A stretch of DNA of 64,000 nucleotides from Afifella pfennigii DSM 17143 (GTDB lineage Bacteria; Pseudomonadota; Alphaproteobacteria; Rhizobiales; Afifellaceae), in assembly GCF_000688515.1 (NCBI RefSeq), contig NZ_JHZK01000003.1, positions 62,001 through 126,000 on the forward strand, read 5' to 3'. Of this stretch, positions 1-8,916 are shown in pieces (position 1 is the stretch's first letter; every line of letters begins with the position of its first letter). The position numbers and the translations under genes were made by a program. The notes beneath the pieces were generated by a model that made no database searches, was not told the origin of the DNA, and worked only from the letters and a program-made list of their open reading frames with translations.

Positions 1-529
1 CGGCGGCGCCCTCCTTCGCGAGAGCGGCCTTCTTCTTCTTGCCGGAGGGAGAGGGCGCGGCCTCGCCGGCGCCGGGCTCCAGGATGGCCGGCGGCAGCGG
101 GCTCGGCAAAGGCGGGCCGAGCTCGCCGAGGGGCGTATCGGGGCCGGCCTCCGCCGACATCTCATTGTCCGCGGAAGGCACGTCGAATTTCAGCCCGAAA
201 CTGGCATGCGGGTCGACGAAGGCCTTCACCGCGCGCAGCGGCACCAGGAGCCGTTCCGGCACGCCGTTGAAGGAAAGGCCGACCTCGAAGGTCGTATCGG
301 TGACGGAAAGGTCCCAGAACTGATGCTGCAGGACGATGGTCATCTCTTCAGGATACTGCGCCTTCAGACGCGAGGAGATCCTGACGCCGGGATGGCGCGT
401 GTCGAAGGTGATGAAGAAATGATGCTCGCCGGGAAGCCCGGTCTGCGCCACTTCGGCAATCACCTTGCGGATGACGCCGCGCAGGGCTTCCTGGGTGAGA
501 ACGTCGTATCGGATAAGGTCGGCCGCCAT
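1..529 (-). CDS. sspB: SspB family ClpXP adaptor, C-terminus cut by window edge
   Basis: Reading from the ATG at 529, the protein begins MAADLIRYDVLTQEALRG and continues through GEHHFFITFDTRHPGV, EEMTIVLQHQFWDL and VGLSFNGVPERLLVPL, the conserved core of alphaproteobacterial SspB. SspB tethers ssrA-tagged proteins to ClpXP for degradation. After about residue 120 comes a low-complexity Pro/Glu/Lys-rich tail, which in this family ends in a ClpX-binding segment; that end lies outside the window. The tmRNA gene that makes the tag recognised by SspB lies just upstream on the same strand, so producer and adaptor of the trans-translation pathway sit side by side. Confidence 0.9.
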   Translation of the reverse strand, partial: MAADLIRYDVLTQEALRGVIRKVIAEVAQTGLPGEHHFFITFDTRHPGVRISSRLKAQYPEEMTIVLQHQFWDLSVTDTTFEVGLSFNGVPERLLVPLRAVKAFVDPHASFGLKFDVPSADNEMSAEAGPDTPLGELGPPLPSPLPPAILEPGAGEAAPSPSGKKKKAALAKEGAA

Positions 530-639
530 GGCTGAAAGGTAGGTCGCGCAGGGGCGACGAGCAATATGGCTCGGCCGCTTTCCGGCTGCCACGGCACAGT
601 TTTCTGCACCGGGTGGGATGCGAGCCGGGGTGGAGGTAA

Positions 640-995
640 GGAATTGGAGGCTTCTGTTGCCAGGTGCCTCCGGACCCCGCCTGACGGGGCTAACCGCCAG
701 GGCTTCAATCGAAGCAGTCAGGCTGCATTACGCAGCGAGACGAGCCTCAGCATAGTTGTCGTTGGCAACTATTGAAACGGCCCGATAACGGCGGAACCAT
801 GCCGGGCGAAAGCGCTGCCTTTACACCCTCGTCGATCCTATTTCGCCCCCATCAGCAGCGGCCCTTGATCGTCGTCGCCGGGCCTTGCCAGGTCGCGCCC
901 TGGGCCGTTGATGGTGGAGGCGCCGGGTACCGCCCCCGGGTCCGATAGGCTTATTACGCAGACCATTTATCGCCATAGCCGGGTTGCCCCGGCAC
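640..995 (-). ncRNA. ssrA: Two-piece (circularly permuted) tmRNA
   Basis: On the minus strand the acceptor piece comes first and ends in CCGGCGCCTCCACCA at 912. The coding piece starts with GGGGGCGAAATAGG at 850. Bases GGGGGCG (850 to 844) pair with CGCCTCC of the acceptor with a single G-U at the third pair, the alanyl-tRNA synthetase identity element. The tag frame (766 to 728) reads ANDNYAEARLAA then TAA, a known alphaproteobacterial degradation tag. The intervening stretch 851-911 is the loop removed during maturation. The 5' end is inferred from the promoter and the 3' end (about 640-650) is approximate. Confidence 0.93.
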
Positions 996-1000
996 CCGCG

Positions 1001-1029
1001 AATATAGGCCAAGGCGGCGGCGATTTCAA
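1001..1029 (-). promoter_or_regulatory. Sigma-70 promoter of ssrA
   Basis: On the minus strand TTGAAA (1029-1024) and TATATT (1006-1001) are separated by exactly 17 bases. The predicted start is near 994, just before the acceptor piece of tmRNA. Confidence 0.75.
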
Positions 1030-1129
1030 AGGCGTAAGGGGGCAGGGAAGGCTTTGCCGGCGCAGGGGCCATCCATGCAAAGGGTCTGAGCGAACAGGCG
1101 ATCATCCTTGTCTCCCTCATTCGAGTGGT

Positions 1130-1153
1130 GAACATCGTTCATGAACGATGTTC
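1130..1153. promoter_or_regulatory. Perfect 24-bp palindrome, probable TetR operator
   Basis: The half-site GAACATCGTTCA is followed directly by its exact reverse complement. It lies about 85 bp upstream of the likely start of the TetR gene. TetR dimers bind such palindromes, so autoregulation is the simplest reading. A second, shorter repeat with the same GAAC/GTTC ends lies at 1169-1181. Confidence 0.75.
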
Positions 1154-1168
1154 TTGTCAGCTTTCCCC

Positions 1169-1181
1169 TGAACGTTGTTCA
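1169..1181. promoter_or_regulatory. Second inverted repeat, TGAAC-N3-GTTCA
   Basis: TGAAC and GTTCA flank three bases, echoing the ends of the longer palindrome at 1130-1153. The centres are about 33 bp apart (three helical turns), as expected for two cooperating dimers of the adjacent TetR protein. Confidence 0.55.
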
Positions 1182-1237
1182 AGTCTGCGTGGCAAGGGCC
1201 GCGGCCTTGGGCTAATGAAGGGGCGTTGGAGGGTGCA

Positions 1238-1882
1238 TTGGCTGAAGCTAAAGGCGCGAGGCGCAGGAGCGTCGATCTCAAGGCGGCCATGATCGAGGCC
1301 GCCGAGAGGATCATCGCCGAGGAGGGCGTCGGCGCCGTCACCGCGCGGCGCGTCGCCTCGGAGGTCGGCGTCGCCGTCGGCACCACCTACAACGTCTTCG
1401 ACAATCTCGGGGGGCTGATCGCGGCGGTGAACGCGCGCACCTTCGCCGACCTTGCAGCGGCGATCTCCGGGGTGAAGGCGCAGGGCCGGCCGACGCGCGC
1501 GGTGCTGATGGATTTCGCCGACCGCTACATGGCTTTCGTCCAGGCCAATCGCCGGCGCTGGCTCGCCGTCTTCGAGAGCGAGATGCCGGAGGGCGGGGCG
1601 GAGGCGCCCCATCAGGCCTCCATCGACCGCCTCTTCGCGGGCATCGAGGCGGCCATCGCGGCGCATGGCACGGGCATTGACGCGGCGCGTGCCCGGCAAT
1701 CGGCGCGCGGCCTGTGGGCGGCCATGCACGGGCTCCTCATCCTATCGGCCACCGGCCGCCTCAGAACCATCCGCCTCGACAGCGTGCGCCCGACCATCGA
1801 GCACCTCGTCGCCTGCCACCTTGCCGGGCTGGACGCGCCGGCAACGACGGGAAAGGGCAACGGCCAGCTTTCGCTTCTGTGA
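1238..1882 (+). CDS. TetR/AcrR family transcriptional regulator
   Basis: The N-terminal helix-turn-helix reads AAMIEAAERIIAEEG, then VTARRVASEVGVAVGTTYNVFDNLGGL, the typical TetR DNA-binding signature. A roughly 150-residue all-helical ligand domain follows. I chose the TTG at 1238 because GGAGGG lies 5 bp upstream and the protein then starts just before the HTH; the frame is also open from a TTG at 1175, which would lie inside the second inverted repeat. The length (214 aa) is normal. The ligand and targets are unknown. Two palindromes upstream suggest it represses itself. thyA follows 62 bp downstream, but nothing shows that it is a target. Confidence 0.88.
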   Translation: MAEAKGARRRSVDLKAAMIEAAERIIAEEGVGAVTARRVASEVGVAVGTTYNVFDNLGGLIAAVNARTFADLAAAISGVKAQGRPTRAVLMDFADRYMAFVQANRRRWLAVFESEMPEGGAEAPHQASIDRLFAGIEAAIAAHGTGIDAARARQSARGLWAAMHGLLILSATGRLRTIRLDSVRPTIEHLVACHLAGLDAPATTGKGNGQLSLL

Positions 1883-1944
1883 TGGCTGGGGAAGCTTTTT
1901 GCCGCGGCGATGCCCACGGCGAAGAATCGCCCTAGATTGCCCCC

Positions 1945-2739
1945 ATGCAGCCATATCTCGACCTGCTCGCGCGCGTGCTCGGCGAAGGCACGAAGAAGGA
2001 GGACCGCACCGGCACCGGCACCTTGTCGGTCTTCGGCCATCAGATGCGCTTTGAGCTCGAAGACGGCTTTCCGCTGGTGACGACCAAGAAGCTGCATGTG
2101 AAATCCATCATCCACGAGCTTCTGTGGTTCCTCGCCGGCGACACCAACATCCGCACCCTGAAGGAAAACGGGGTGCGCATCTGGGACGAATGGGCCGATG
2201 AAAACGGCGATCTCGGCCCCGTCTACGGCCGGCAATGGCGCTCCTGGGCAGCGCCGGACGGACGGCAGATCGACCAGATCGCTCAGGTGGTTGAGGGCAT
2301 TCGCTCCAATCCTGATTCACGCCGCCTGATCGTCACCGCCTGGAACCCGGCCGATGTCGACAAGATGGCGCTGCCGCCCTGCCACTGCCTCTTCCAGTTC
2401 TATGTCGCGGAGGGAAAACTCTCCTGCCAGCTCTACCAGCGCTCGGCCGACATTTTTCTCGGCGTGCCCTTCAACATCGCCTCCTACGCACTGCTGACGC
2501 TAATGATGGCGCAGGTGAGCGGGCTGAAGCCGGGCGCGTTTATCCACAGCTTCGGCGATGCGCATCTTTACCTGAACCACATCGAGCAGGCGAAGCTGCA
2601 ACTGACGCGCGCGCCGAGGGCGCTGCCTGAGATGCGGCTGAACCCCGACGTGCATTCCATCTTCGATTTCGTCTACGAGGATTTCGATCTCCTCGGCTAC
2701 GACCCGCATCCGCATATCGCCGCCAAGGTGGCGGTGTGA
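1945..2739 (+). CDS. thyA: Thymidylate synthase
   Basis: 264 aa, exactly the length of the E. coli enzyme. It converts dUMP to dTMP with methylene-tetrahydrofolate as methyl donor, leaving dihydrofolate. The catalytic cysteine is C146 in [25 protein letters not shown] at the N-terminus and [18 protein letters not shown] further on are family signatures. Its stop overlaps the GTG start of folA by four bases, so the dihydrofolate made here is recycled by the next gene of the same operon. Confidence 0.97.
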   Translation: MQPYLDLLARVLGEGTKKEDRTGTGTLSVFGHQMRFELEDGFPLVTTKKLHVKSIIHELLWFLAGDTNIRTLKENGVRIWDEWADENGDLGPVYGRQWRSWAAPDGRQIDQIAQVVEGIRSNPDSRRLIVTAWNPADVDKMALPPCHCLFQFYVAEGKLSCQLYQRSADIFLGVPFNIASYALLTLMMAQVSGLKPGAFIHSFGDAHLYLNHIEQAKLQLTRAPRALPEMRLNPDVHSIFDFVYEDFDLLGYDPHPHIAAKVAV

Positions 2740-3248
2740 GCGAGGTGCCGCTCGCCATCGTCGTCGGCGTCGCCAGGAACGGGGTGATCGGCCGGGAAGG
2801 GGGGCTGCCATGGCGCTCGCGGGCGGATCTCGCGCGCTTTCGCGCCACGACCATGGGCAAGCCGCTGATCATGGGGCGGCGTACCTTCCAGAGCCTGCCG
2901 GGGGCGCTCGACGGGCGCGCCAATATCGTGCTTTCCCGCGACGCGACCTTCGCGGCGCCCGGCGTGGAGGTGGCGCACAGCTTCGCGGGGGCCATTCGCC
3001 TCGGCGAGGCCGCGGCGAAGCGGCTCGGCGCCGATGAAATCTGCGTGATCGGCGGCGCTTCGCTCTTCACCGAGGCGCTGCCGCAAGCGGAGCGCATCTA
3101 CTTCACCGAAATTGAGGCGGAGCCGCAGGGCGACGTCTTCTTTCCCGATTTCGACAGGGGTCCGTGGCGCGAGGTGGCGCGCGAGGCGCTGACGGCGCGA
3201 AAGGGCGACACGGCAAGCGCGGTCTTCACCATCTTGGAGCGGGGCTGA
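2736..3248 (+). CDS. folA: Dihydrofolate reductase
   Basis: 170 aa. NADPH-dependent reduction of dihydrofolate to tetrahydrofolate. [20 protein letters not shown] holds the active-site acid (D31) and the Met20-type loop. [11 protein letters not shown] and VIGGASLF are the nucleotide-binding signatures. It starts with GTG inside the last codons of thyA (GTGA overlap), so the two are translationally coupled. thyA-folA pairing is common in bacteria. Confidence 0.96.
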   Translation: MSEVPLAIVVGVARNGVIGREGGLPWRSRADLARFRATTMGKPLIMGRRTFQSLPGALDGRANIVLSRDATFAAPGVEVAHSFAGAIRLGEAAAKRLGADEICVIGGASLFTEALPQAERIYFTEIEAEPQGDVFFPDFDRGPWREVAREALTARKGDTASAVFTILERG

Positions 3249-3364
3249 GGCTTTTGCCGGCTTCGTTCTTGCGTGCCCAGGCAAAAATGCCCATTTGCGG
3301 ACCATCGCTCGCCGCATGCGGGCGACATATCGCTCGAACGGCCCGCTTTATCATCGCCGCTCCG

Positions 3365-3393
3365 TTGAAGGGCTGGCTGCGGTTACCTATAAC
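3365..3393 (+). promoter_or_regulatory. Sigma-70 promoter ahead of hflK
   Basis: TTGAAG (3365-3370) and TATAAC (3388-3393) are 17 bp apart, followed after about 60 bp by the hflK start. The 206-bp gap after folA otherwise holds no gene. Confidence 0.65.
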
Positions 3394-3454
3394 CCGCGCG
3401 ACACTTTGGGGTGGCTCGTGCCCGGATTGGGGCCGGGCGTAACGAGGAGGCTGA

Positions 3455-4594
3455 ATGCCCTGGAACAACAATAATGGCGGTCCCTGGGGCGGGTCCGGCG
3501 GCAATCGCGGAGGGCCCTGGGGCTCCGGTCCGCAGCAGCCGCAAGGTGGCCCCCAGTCGCCCGATCTGGAAGACCTTATCCGGCGCGGCCAGGACCGGCT
3601 GAAGAGCGTCTTTCCCTCCGGCGGGCGCGGCAATCAGGCGATCGCCGCTCTCATCGTCATCGTGCTCGTCGCCATCTGGCTGACCAACGCGGTCTATCAG
3701 GTGCAGCCGGACGAGCTCGGCCAGGAGCTGGTCTTCGGCCAGCCCAAGGACGACGTGGCCGGGCCGGGCCTGCATTTCCATTGGTGGCCGTTGGAGACGG
3801 TGGAGATCGTCAATATCCGCCAGCGCCGCGAGACCATCGGCACCAGCACCAACCGCACCAGCGGCGATGCCAGCCTGATGCTGTCGGGCGACCAGAACAT
3901 CGTCGATGTCGTCTTCTCCGTCATCTGGCGGGTCTCAGAGCCGAAGAAATTCCTCTTCAACGTCGCCGATCCGGAAGCCTTCGTGCGCCGCATCGCCGAA
4001 AGCGCCATGCGCGAATATGTCGGCCGTTCGCGGGCCGAGGAAGTGCGCACGGAGCGGCGCGCGGAAGTGGAAGAGGCGGTGCGCCAGCAGCTGCAGACGA
4101 CGCTCGACGATTACGGCGCCGGCATCACCGTCGTCGGCGTGCAGCTGGAGCGGGCCGATCCGCCGGCCGAAGTCGCCGACGCCTTCGAGGAGGTGCAGCG
4201 CGCCCAGCAGGATCTCGACCGTTTCCAGCGCGAGGCGGAGCAATACGCCAACCGGCGCCTGGGCGAGGCGCGCGGCCAGGCCTCGCAAATCCGCGAGGCG
4301 GCCCGCGGCTACAAGGAATCCACCATCGCGGAGGCGCAAGGCGAGGCGCAGCGCTTCTTGTCCATCTTCGCGGAGTACCGGCTGGCGCCGGAGGTGACGC
4401 GCAAGCGCATGTATCTTGAGACGCTGGAGGAAGTCCTGCGCGATTCCAACAAGGTCATCCTGGAGACGGGCGAAGGCCAGCAGGGCGTGGTGCCCTATCT
4501 GCCGCTCAACGAGCTCCAGCGCGACCGCTCCACCCAGAGCCGCAGCAGCGGCCAGACGACGGCGACCGGCACCAGCCAGGGAGGCTCGCAGTGA
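3455..4594 (+). CDS. hflK: FtsH protease modulator HflK
   Basis: 379 aa. The cytoplasmic N-terminus (residues 1-40) is rich in Gly, Pro, Asn and Trp. One membrane segment lies at about residues 62-80 (AIAALIVIVLVAIWL), followed by a periplasmic band-7/SPFH domain with the long Ala/Glu/Arg coiled coil typical of HflK. With HflC it forms a large cage around the FtsH protease and modulates degradation of membrane proteins. The start is supported by GAGGAGG six bases upstream. It overlaps hflC by four bases (GTGA). Confidence 0.96.
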   Translation: MPWNNNNGGPWGGSGGNRGGPWGSGPQQPQGGPQSPDLEDLIRRGQDRLKSVFPSGGRGNQAIAALIVIVLVAIWLTNAVYQVQPDELGQELVFGQPKDDVAGPGLHFHWWPLETVEIVNIRQRRETIGTSTNRTSGDASLMLSGDQNIVDVVFSVIWRVSEPKKFLFNVADPEAFVRRIAESAMREYVGRSRAEEVRTERRAEVEEAVRQQLQTTLDDYGAGITVVGVQLERADPPAEVADAFEEVQRAQQDLDRFQREAEQYANRRLGEARGQASQIREAARGYKESTIAEAQGEAQRFLSIFAEYRLAPEVTRKRMYLETLEEVLRDSNKVILETGEGQQGVVPYLPLNELQRDRSTQSRSSGQTTATGTSQGGSQ

Positions 4595-5682
4595 GACGCT
4601 TGTGGATCATCCTCGCCGTCCTGGCGGTGCTCTTCATCCTCGTCTATTCGTCCGTCTTCGTGGTCAACGAGCGCCAGCAGGCGCTGGTGCTGCGCTTCGG
4701 CGAGATCACCCGGGTGATCAAGGAGCCGGGGATCTACTTCAAGATCCCGACCAATTTCGTGGAGACGGTGCAGATCATCGAAGATCGCATCCTTTCCTTC
4801 GAGATCGAGGACATCCGCGTGCAGGTGCGCGACGGCCGGCGCTATCTCGTCGACGCCTTCGTCGCCTTCCGCATCGTCGATCCGGCGGAGTTCCGCGAGA
4901 ACGTTTCGGGCTCCCTGCAAATCGCCCAGCAGAACCTGCAGACGCGTCTCGACGCCTCGCTGCGCCGGGTCTACGGCCAGCGCTCCTTCGAGGCGGCGCT
5001 CTCCGACCAGCGCATCGAGATGATGCGCGACGTGCGCGATCAGCTTCGCCCGCTCGCCGCCGATCTCGGCATCGAAATCGTCGATGTGCGTATCAAGCGC
5101 ACCGACCTGTTGCCGGAAGTCTCGCAGCAAACCTTCGACCGGATGAAGGCGGAGCGTCTGGCGGAAGCCGCCGAGCTCAGAGCCCGCGGCACGCAGGAAG
5201 CGGCGCGGATCCGCGCGGAGGCCGACCGCGAGGCGCAGGTGACGGTGGCCGAAGCCAACCGCGATTCGGAGGTTCTGCGCGGCGAGGGCGATGCGCAGCG
5301 CAACTCCATCTTCGCCCGCGCCTTCACCCAGGACGAGGAGTTCTTCGAGTTCTACCGCTCCATGCTCGCCTATAACCGGGCGATCGAGGGAACCGGCACG
5401 ACCATGGTGCTGCAGCCGGATTCGGAGTTCTTCCGCTATTTCCGCGACGCTCTGGCAGGTGCTGAGTCAGCCAGCCCGGGCGCGGGCGGTCCGGGTGCCG
5501 ACGCGCCGCTGCCGCGGATCGCGCCGGAGGTGCAGGACGAGCCGCTGCCGCCGCTCGACACGCTGCCGCCCGGCGGCACCGACGGCGGCGCCCTGCCGCC
5601 GGAAGGGACCGGGGCGGTTGAGAACGGGGCGTCGGATACGGCACAACAGGGCGAGGCAGGATCGGCGACGACGACGCAATGA
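4591..5682 (+). CDS. hflC: FtsH protease modulator HflC
   Basis: 363 aa. The N-terminal anchor at residues 4-24 (LWIILAVLAVLFILVYSSVFV) is followed by the band-7 domain (VVNERQQALVLRFGEI; GRRYLVDAFVAFRIVDP) and a coiled coil. Residues after about 290 form a Pro/Gly/Ala-rich tail that is longer than in E. coli HflC and probably disordered. It is the partner of HflK in the FtsH complex. It overlaps hflK upstream and the DUF2065 gene downstream by four bases each. Confidence 0.96.
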   Translation: MRRLWIILAVLAVLFILVYSSVFVVNERQQALVLRFGEITRVIKEPGIYFKIPTNFVETVQIIEDRILSFEIEDIRVQVRDGRRYLVDAFVAFRIVDPAEFRENVSGSLQIAQQNLQTRLDASLRRVYGQRSFEAALSDQRIEMMRDVRDQLRPLAADLGIEIVDVRIKRTDLLPEVSQQTFDRMKAERLAEAAELRARGTQEAARIRAEADREAQVTVAEANRDSEVLRGEGDAQRNSIFARAFTQDEEFFEFYRSMLAYNRAIEGTGTTMVLQPDSEFFRYFRDALAGAESASPGAGGPGADAPLPRIAPEVQDEPLPPLDTLPPGGTDGGALPPEGTGAVENGASDTAQQGEAGSATTTQ

Positions 5683-5864
5683 GCGACATCTTCGTCGCCC
5701 TCGGCCTCGTTCTTGCCCTGGAAGGCGCGCTTTATGCGCTATTTCCCGACTTCATGAAGCGTGTCGCAGAACAGGCCGTCGCCAGCCCTTCGGACACGCT
5801 TCGTACCGTGGGGCTGGTCTCGGCGGTGCTCGGCGTGGCAATCGTATGGCTGGCACGGGCGTGA
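5679..5864 (+). CDS. DUF2065 small membrane protein
   Basis: 61 aa with two hydrophobic segments (residues 3-22 and 41-58) and the central FPDFMKRVAEQ stretch typical of DUF2065. This family is regularly found directly after hflC in proteobacteria, as here with a four-base ATGA overlap, so a link to the HflKC-FtsH complex is a reasonable but unproven inference. Confidence 0.85.
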   Translation: MSDIFVALGLVLALEGALYALFPDFMKRVAEQAVASPSDTLRTVGLVSAVLGVAIVWLARA

Positions 5865-5904
5865 ACGGCGAGCCGGGCGAGGGTCCGGCAGGTGGAGGTG
5901 AGCC

Positions 5905-7425
5905 ATGAGCGAGGCAGTTTTCCGCATCAAGCGGGCGAGGCAGGCGATATTGCGCCTCTTCTTGGTGCTGGCCCTGATGGCAAGCGGCGGCTTCGGCCTG
6001 GCGCAGGCGCGCCCGGCCCCCGACAGCTTCGCCGATCTGGCGGAGGGCCTTCTCGGCTCCGTCGTCAATATCTCCACCTCGCAGCGCGTGCGCGCCTCGC
6101 GCGGCATTCCCGTGCCGGAAGTGCCGGAGGGCTCGCCCTTCCAGGAATTCTTTGAGGATTTCTTCAACCGCAATCAGGACGAGGGCGATCAGCCTTCGCG
6201 GCGGGTGCAGTCGCTCGGCTCCGGCTTCGTCGTCGATCCTTCCGGCATCATCGTCACCAACAACCACGTCATCGCCGAGGCCGACGAGATCATCGCCAAT
6301 TTCGCCGACGGCACCAAGTTGAAGGCGGAGGTCATCGGGCGCGATTCCAAGACCGATCTGGCGCTCCTCAAGGTGGAGCCGGAAAAGCCGCTGCAGGCTT
6401 TGCGCTTCGGCGATTCTGAAAGGCTCAGGATCGGCGACTGGGTGATGGCGATCGGCAATCCTTTCGGCTTCGGCGGCACGGTGACGGTCGGCATCGTCTC
6501 GGCGCTGGAGCGCGACATCAACTCCGGCCCCTACGACCGCTTCATCCAGACCGACGCCTCCATCAACCGCGGCAATTCCGGCGGGCCGCTCTTCAATCTC
6601 GACGGCGAGGTGGTCGGCATCAACACGGCCATCATCTCGCCGACCGGCGGCTCGATCGGCATCGGCTTCGCCGTGCCGGCGGAGATCGCCGTGCCGGTCA
6701 TCGACCAGCTGCGCCAATACGGCGAGACGCGCCGCGGCTGGCTGGGCGTGCGCATCCAGGAAGTCACCGAGGAGATCGCCGAAAGCCTCGGCATGGACAG
6801 CGCGGAGGGCGCGCTCGTCGCCGGCGTTACCGAAGGCGGGCCGGCGGCCGATGCGGGGCTGGTGCCGGGCGACGTCATCGTGGAGTTCGACGGCAGAGAG
6901 GTTCCCTCCATGCGCGACCTTCCGGGCATCGTCGCCGATACGCCGGTGGGCAAGGACGTGGAGGTGACCGTGCTGCGCAAGGGCCAGGAGCTGACGGTGC
7001 GCGCAGAGCTCGGCCGGCTGGAAGAGGAAGAGCAGCTGATCGCCGGCCGCAGCGGCGAGGATAGCGGACCCGATGTGCAGGAAGAAGACGCCACCATGAC
7101 GCTCGGCCTGGCGCTGCAGCGGCTGACGCCGGATGCGCGCGCCGAATTCGGCATTCCCAGCGAGACGCGGGGCGTGCTCGTTACCGATGTGGAGCCGGGC
7201 AGCGCCGCGGAGGAGAACCGCATCCAGCCCGGCGACGTCATCGTGGAGGTCGGCCAGGAGGCGGTTTCCACGCCCGAGGACGTGACCCGCCGGGTTTCGG
7301 AGCTGCGCGGCGAGGACCGGCAGTCGGCGCTGCTTCTGGTGGCAAGCCCCGGCGGGCAGCTACGCTTCGTGGCGCTGCGGCTGGAGCCGGAGCCGGATGC
7401 GGCGGAGGATTCCTCGCCGCAATAG
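5905..7425 (+). CDS. degP: DegP/HtrA (Do) family periplasmic serine protease
   Basis: 506 aa. A signal peptide covers about residues 1-35 (LFLVLALMASGGFGLAQA). The trypsin-like domain has the triad H121 (TNNHVIAEAD), D151 (SKTDLALLKV) and S225 (NRGNSGGPLF). Two PDZ domains follow (about 280-370 and 395-490). It degrades or refolds misfolded envelope proteins. The position after hflK-hflC-DUF2065 is conserved in alphaproteobacteria and joins two membrane quality-control systems in one transcription unit. DegQ or MucD naming would be equally defensible. Confidence 0.94.
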   Translation: MSEAVFRIKRARQAILRLFLVLALMASGGFGLAQARPAPDSFADLAEGLLGSVVNISTSQRVRASRGIPVPEVPEGSPFQEFFEDFFNRNQDEGDQPSRRVQSLGSGFVVDPSGIIVTNNHVIAEADEIIANFADGTKLKAEVIGRDSKTDLALLKVEPEKPLQALRFGDSERLRIGDWVMAIGNPFGFGGTVTVGIVSALERDINSGPYDRFIQTDASINRGNSGGPLFNLDGEVVGINTAIISPTGGSIGIGFAVPAEIAVPVIDQLRQYGETRRGWLGVRIQEVTEEIAESLGMDSAEGALVAGVTEGGPAADAGLVPGDVIVEFDGREVPSMRDLPGIVADTPVGKDVEVTVLRKGQELTVRAELGRLEEEEQLIAGRSGEDSGPDVQEEDATMTLGLALQRLTPDARAEFGIPSETRGVLVTDVEPGSAAEENRIQPGDVIVEVGQEAVSTPEDVTRRVSELRGEDRQSALLLVASPGGQLRFVALRLEPEPDAAEDSSPQ

Positions 7426-7438
7426 GGCCTGCAAGGCT

Positions 7439-8008
7439 TTACGGGCCGCCGGCTGCGCCGGCGCGCCGCCATTCCTCCGCAGAGATCAGCCAGGTGATAT
7501 GGCGCCGCAGCGGCGAATTGCGCGGCAGGAACGGGTGGTCGAAATCCAGTTCCGGAGCCCGTTGCATGCCGATGCGCCGCATTACCGCCAGAGAGGCCTC
7601 GTTGGCCGGCACGGCGAAGGAGACGACTTTTTCAAGCCGCAGGACATCGAAGGCATAGGCGAGACAGGCGCGGGCCGCCTCGCTGGCATAGCCCTCGCCC
7701 CAGGCGCTGCGCTTCAGCCGCCAGCCGATCTCCACCGCCGGGGCGAAGGGCAGGGCGCGATCGACGTGTTGCAGGCCGGTGAAGCCGACCGCCTCGCCGT
7801 CCAGCCTGCGCTCCAGCACCCAGAAGCCGAATCCGTGGCGGACGAAATGCGCCTCAAGCCGCGCAAAGACGCGGTCCGATTCGGCGCGGTTGCGCACCTT
7901 CTCAAAGAAGCGCATGACCTCAGGGTCGGCGTTGAGGGCGGCCCAGAAGTCTCGGTCGCGCTCCTCCCAAGGCCGCAGGATGAGGCGCTCGCTGCGAAGC
8001 CTTGTCAC
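7439..8008 (-). CDS. GNAT family N-acetyltransferase (RimJ/RimL type)
   Basis: 189 aa. It starts LRSERLILRPWEERD, the usual beginning of RimJ/RimL-type acetyltransferases, and contains the acetyl-CoA-binding region RSAWGEGYASEAARACLAYAF followed by NEASLAVMRRIGM. The acceptor is unknown; relatives acetylate ribosomal protein N-termini or small metabolites. Its start overlaps the end of serB by four bases, so the two share a transcript. It is convergent with degP. Confidence 0.88.
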   Translation of the reverse strand: MTRLRSERLILRPWEERDRDFWAALNADPEVMRFFEKVRNRAESDRVFARLEAHFVRHGFGFWVLERRLDGEAVGFTGLQHVDRALPFAPAVEIGWRLKRSAWGEGYASEAARACLAYAFDVLRLEKVVSFAVPANEASLAVMRRIGMQRAPELDFDHPFLPRNSPLRRHITWLISAEEWRRAGAAGGP

Positions 8009-8916
8009 GTCGTCTCCGTCGGCACGCAGAATTGGTCGCGGCGATAGCCCTGAAGATAGAGAAGCGCGCTAAGATCGCCATGGCGGATATCGGCGTCGGC
8101 CTCGCGCACCAGGGCGGGCTTGCCGTGCAGCGCCACGCCTAGGCCGGCATGGCGGACCATGGCGGCGTCGTTGGCGCCGTCGCCGACGGCGAGCGCCTCG
8201 GCCGGCTGAAGACCGAGACGGGCGAGCGCCGCCTTCAGCGTGGCAAGCTTGGCATCGCGGCCGAGGATCGGCTCGGCGACCTTGCCGGTGAAACGGCCAT
8301 CCGCTTCCAGGAGCTTGTTGGCGTGGATCTCGTCGATGCCGAGGCGGCGGGCGATCTCGGCGGCGAAGACGGTAAAGCCGCCGGAGACGAGGATCGTATG
8401 GGCGCCGTGAGCGCGCATCGTGGCGATAAGGGTGGCGCCGCCGCGCTTCAAGGTGATGCGGGTGGCAAGCAGACGCTCCACGATGGCGACCGGCAGATCC
8501 TCCAGAAGCGCCACGCGCTCGCGCAGGGCCGGCTCGAAATCGATCTCGCCGGCCATGGCGCGGGCGGTGATGGCGGCGACCTTCTCCCCGAGGCCGGCCT
8601 CGGCGGCGAGCTCGTCGATGCATTCCTGGTCGATGAGGGTGGAATCCATGTCGGCGATGAGGAGCCGCTTGCGCCGCCCCTCCGCGGGCAGGGCGGCAAG
8701 GTCGACCGGCGCTTCGCCGATGGCGCCGCGCGCCGCCTGAAGGGCGGCGGCCGGATCGCCCGCAAAGGCAAGGTCGCAGGCTTCCTCAGCCGACAGCCAA
8801 TGCGTCTCGCCCGGCTGAAGACCGGCCGCGTGGAGGGCGGCCTTCACCGCATCCAGCAGCGCCTCATGGAGCGGCGCCTTCGCCTTGCAGCCGATCAGGG
8901 TTAGGACAAAGGACAT
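8005..8916 (-). CDS. serB: Phosphoserine phosphatase
   Basis: 303 aa. HAD-family enzyme for the last step of serine synthesis. The nucleophile motif DMDST lies at residues 89-93 in LLIADMDSTLIDQECIDE, and the closing motif is VGDGANDAAMVRHAG. The N-terminal 80 residues form the regulatory domain seen in proteobacterial SerB. I chose the ATG at 8916, which gives the usual length; an upstream in-frame extension to 9063 would run through miaA. The start codon overlaps the start codon of the divergent miaA (shared CATG). Confidence 0.94.
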   Translation of the reverse strand: MSFVLTLIGCKAKAPLHEALLDAVKAALHAAGLQPGETHWLSAEEACDLAFAGDPAAALQAARGAIGEAPVDLAALPAEGRRKRLLIADMDSTLIDQECIDELAAEAGLGEKVAAITARAMAGEIDFEPALRERVALLEDLPVAIVERLLATRITLKRGGATLIATMRAHGAHTILVSGGFTVFAAEIARRLGIDEIHANKLLEADGRFTGKVAEPILGRDAKLATLKAALARLGLQPAEALAVGDGANDAAMVRHAGLGVALHGKPALVREADADIRHGDLSALLYLQGYRRDQFCVPTETT

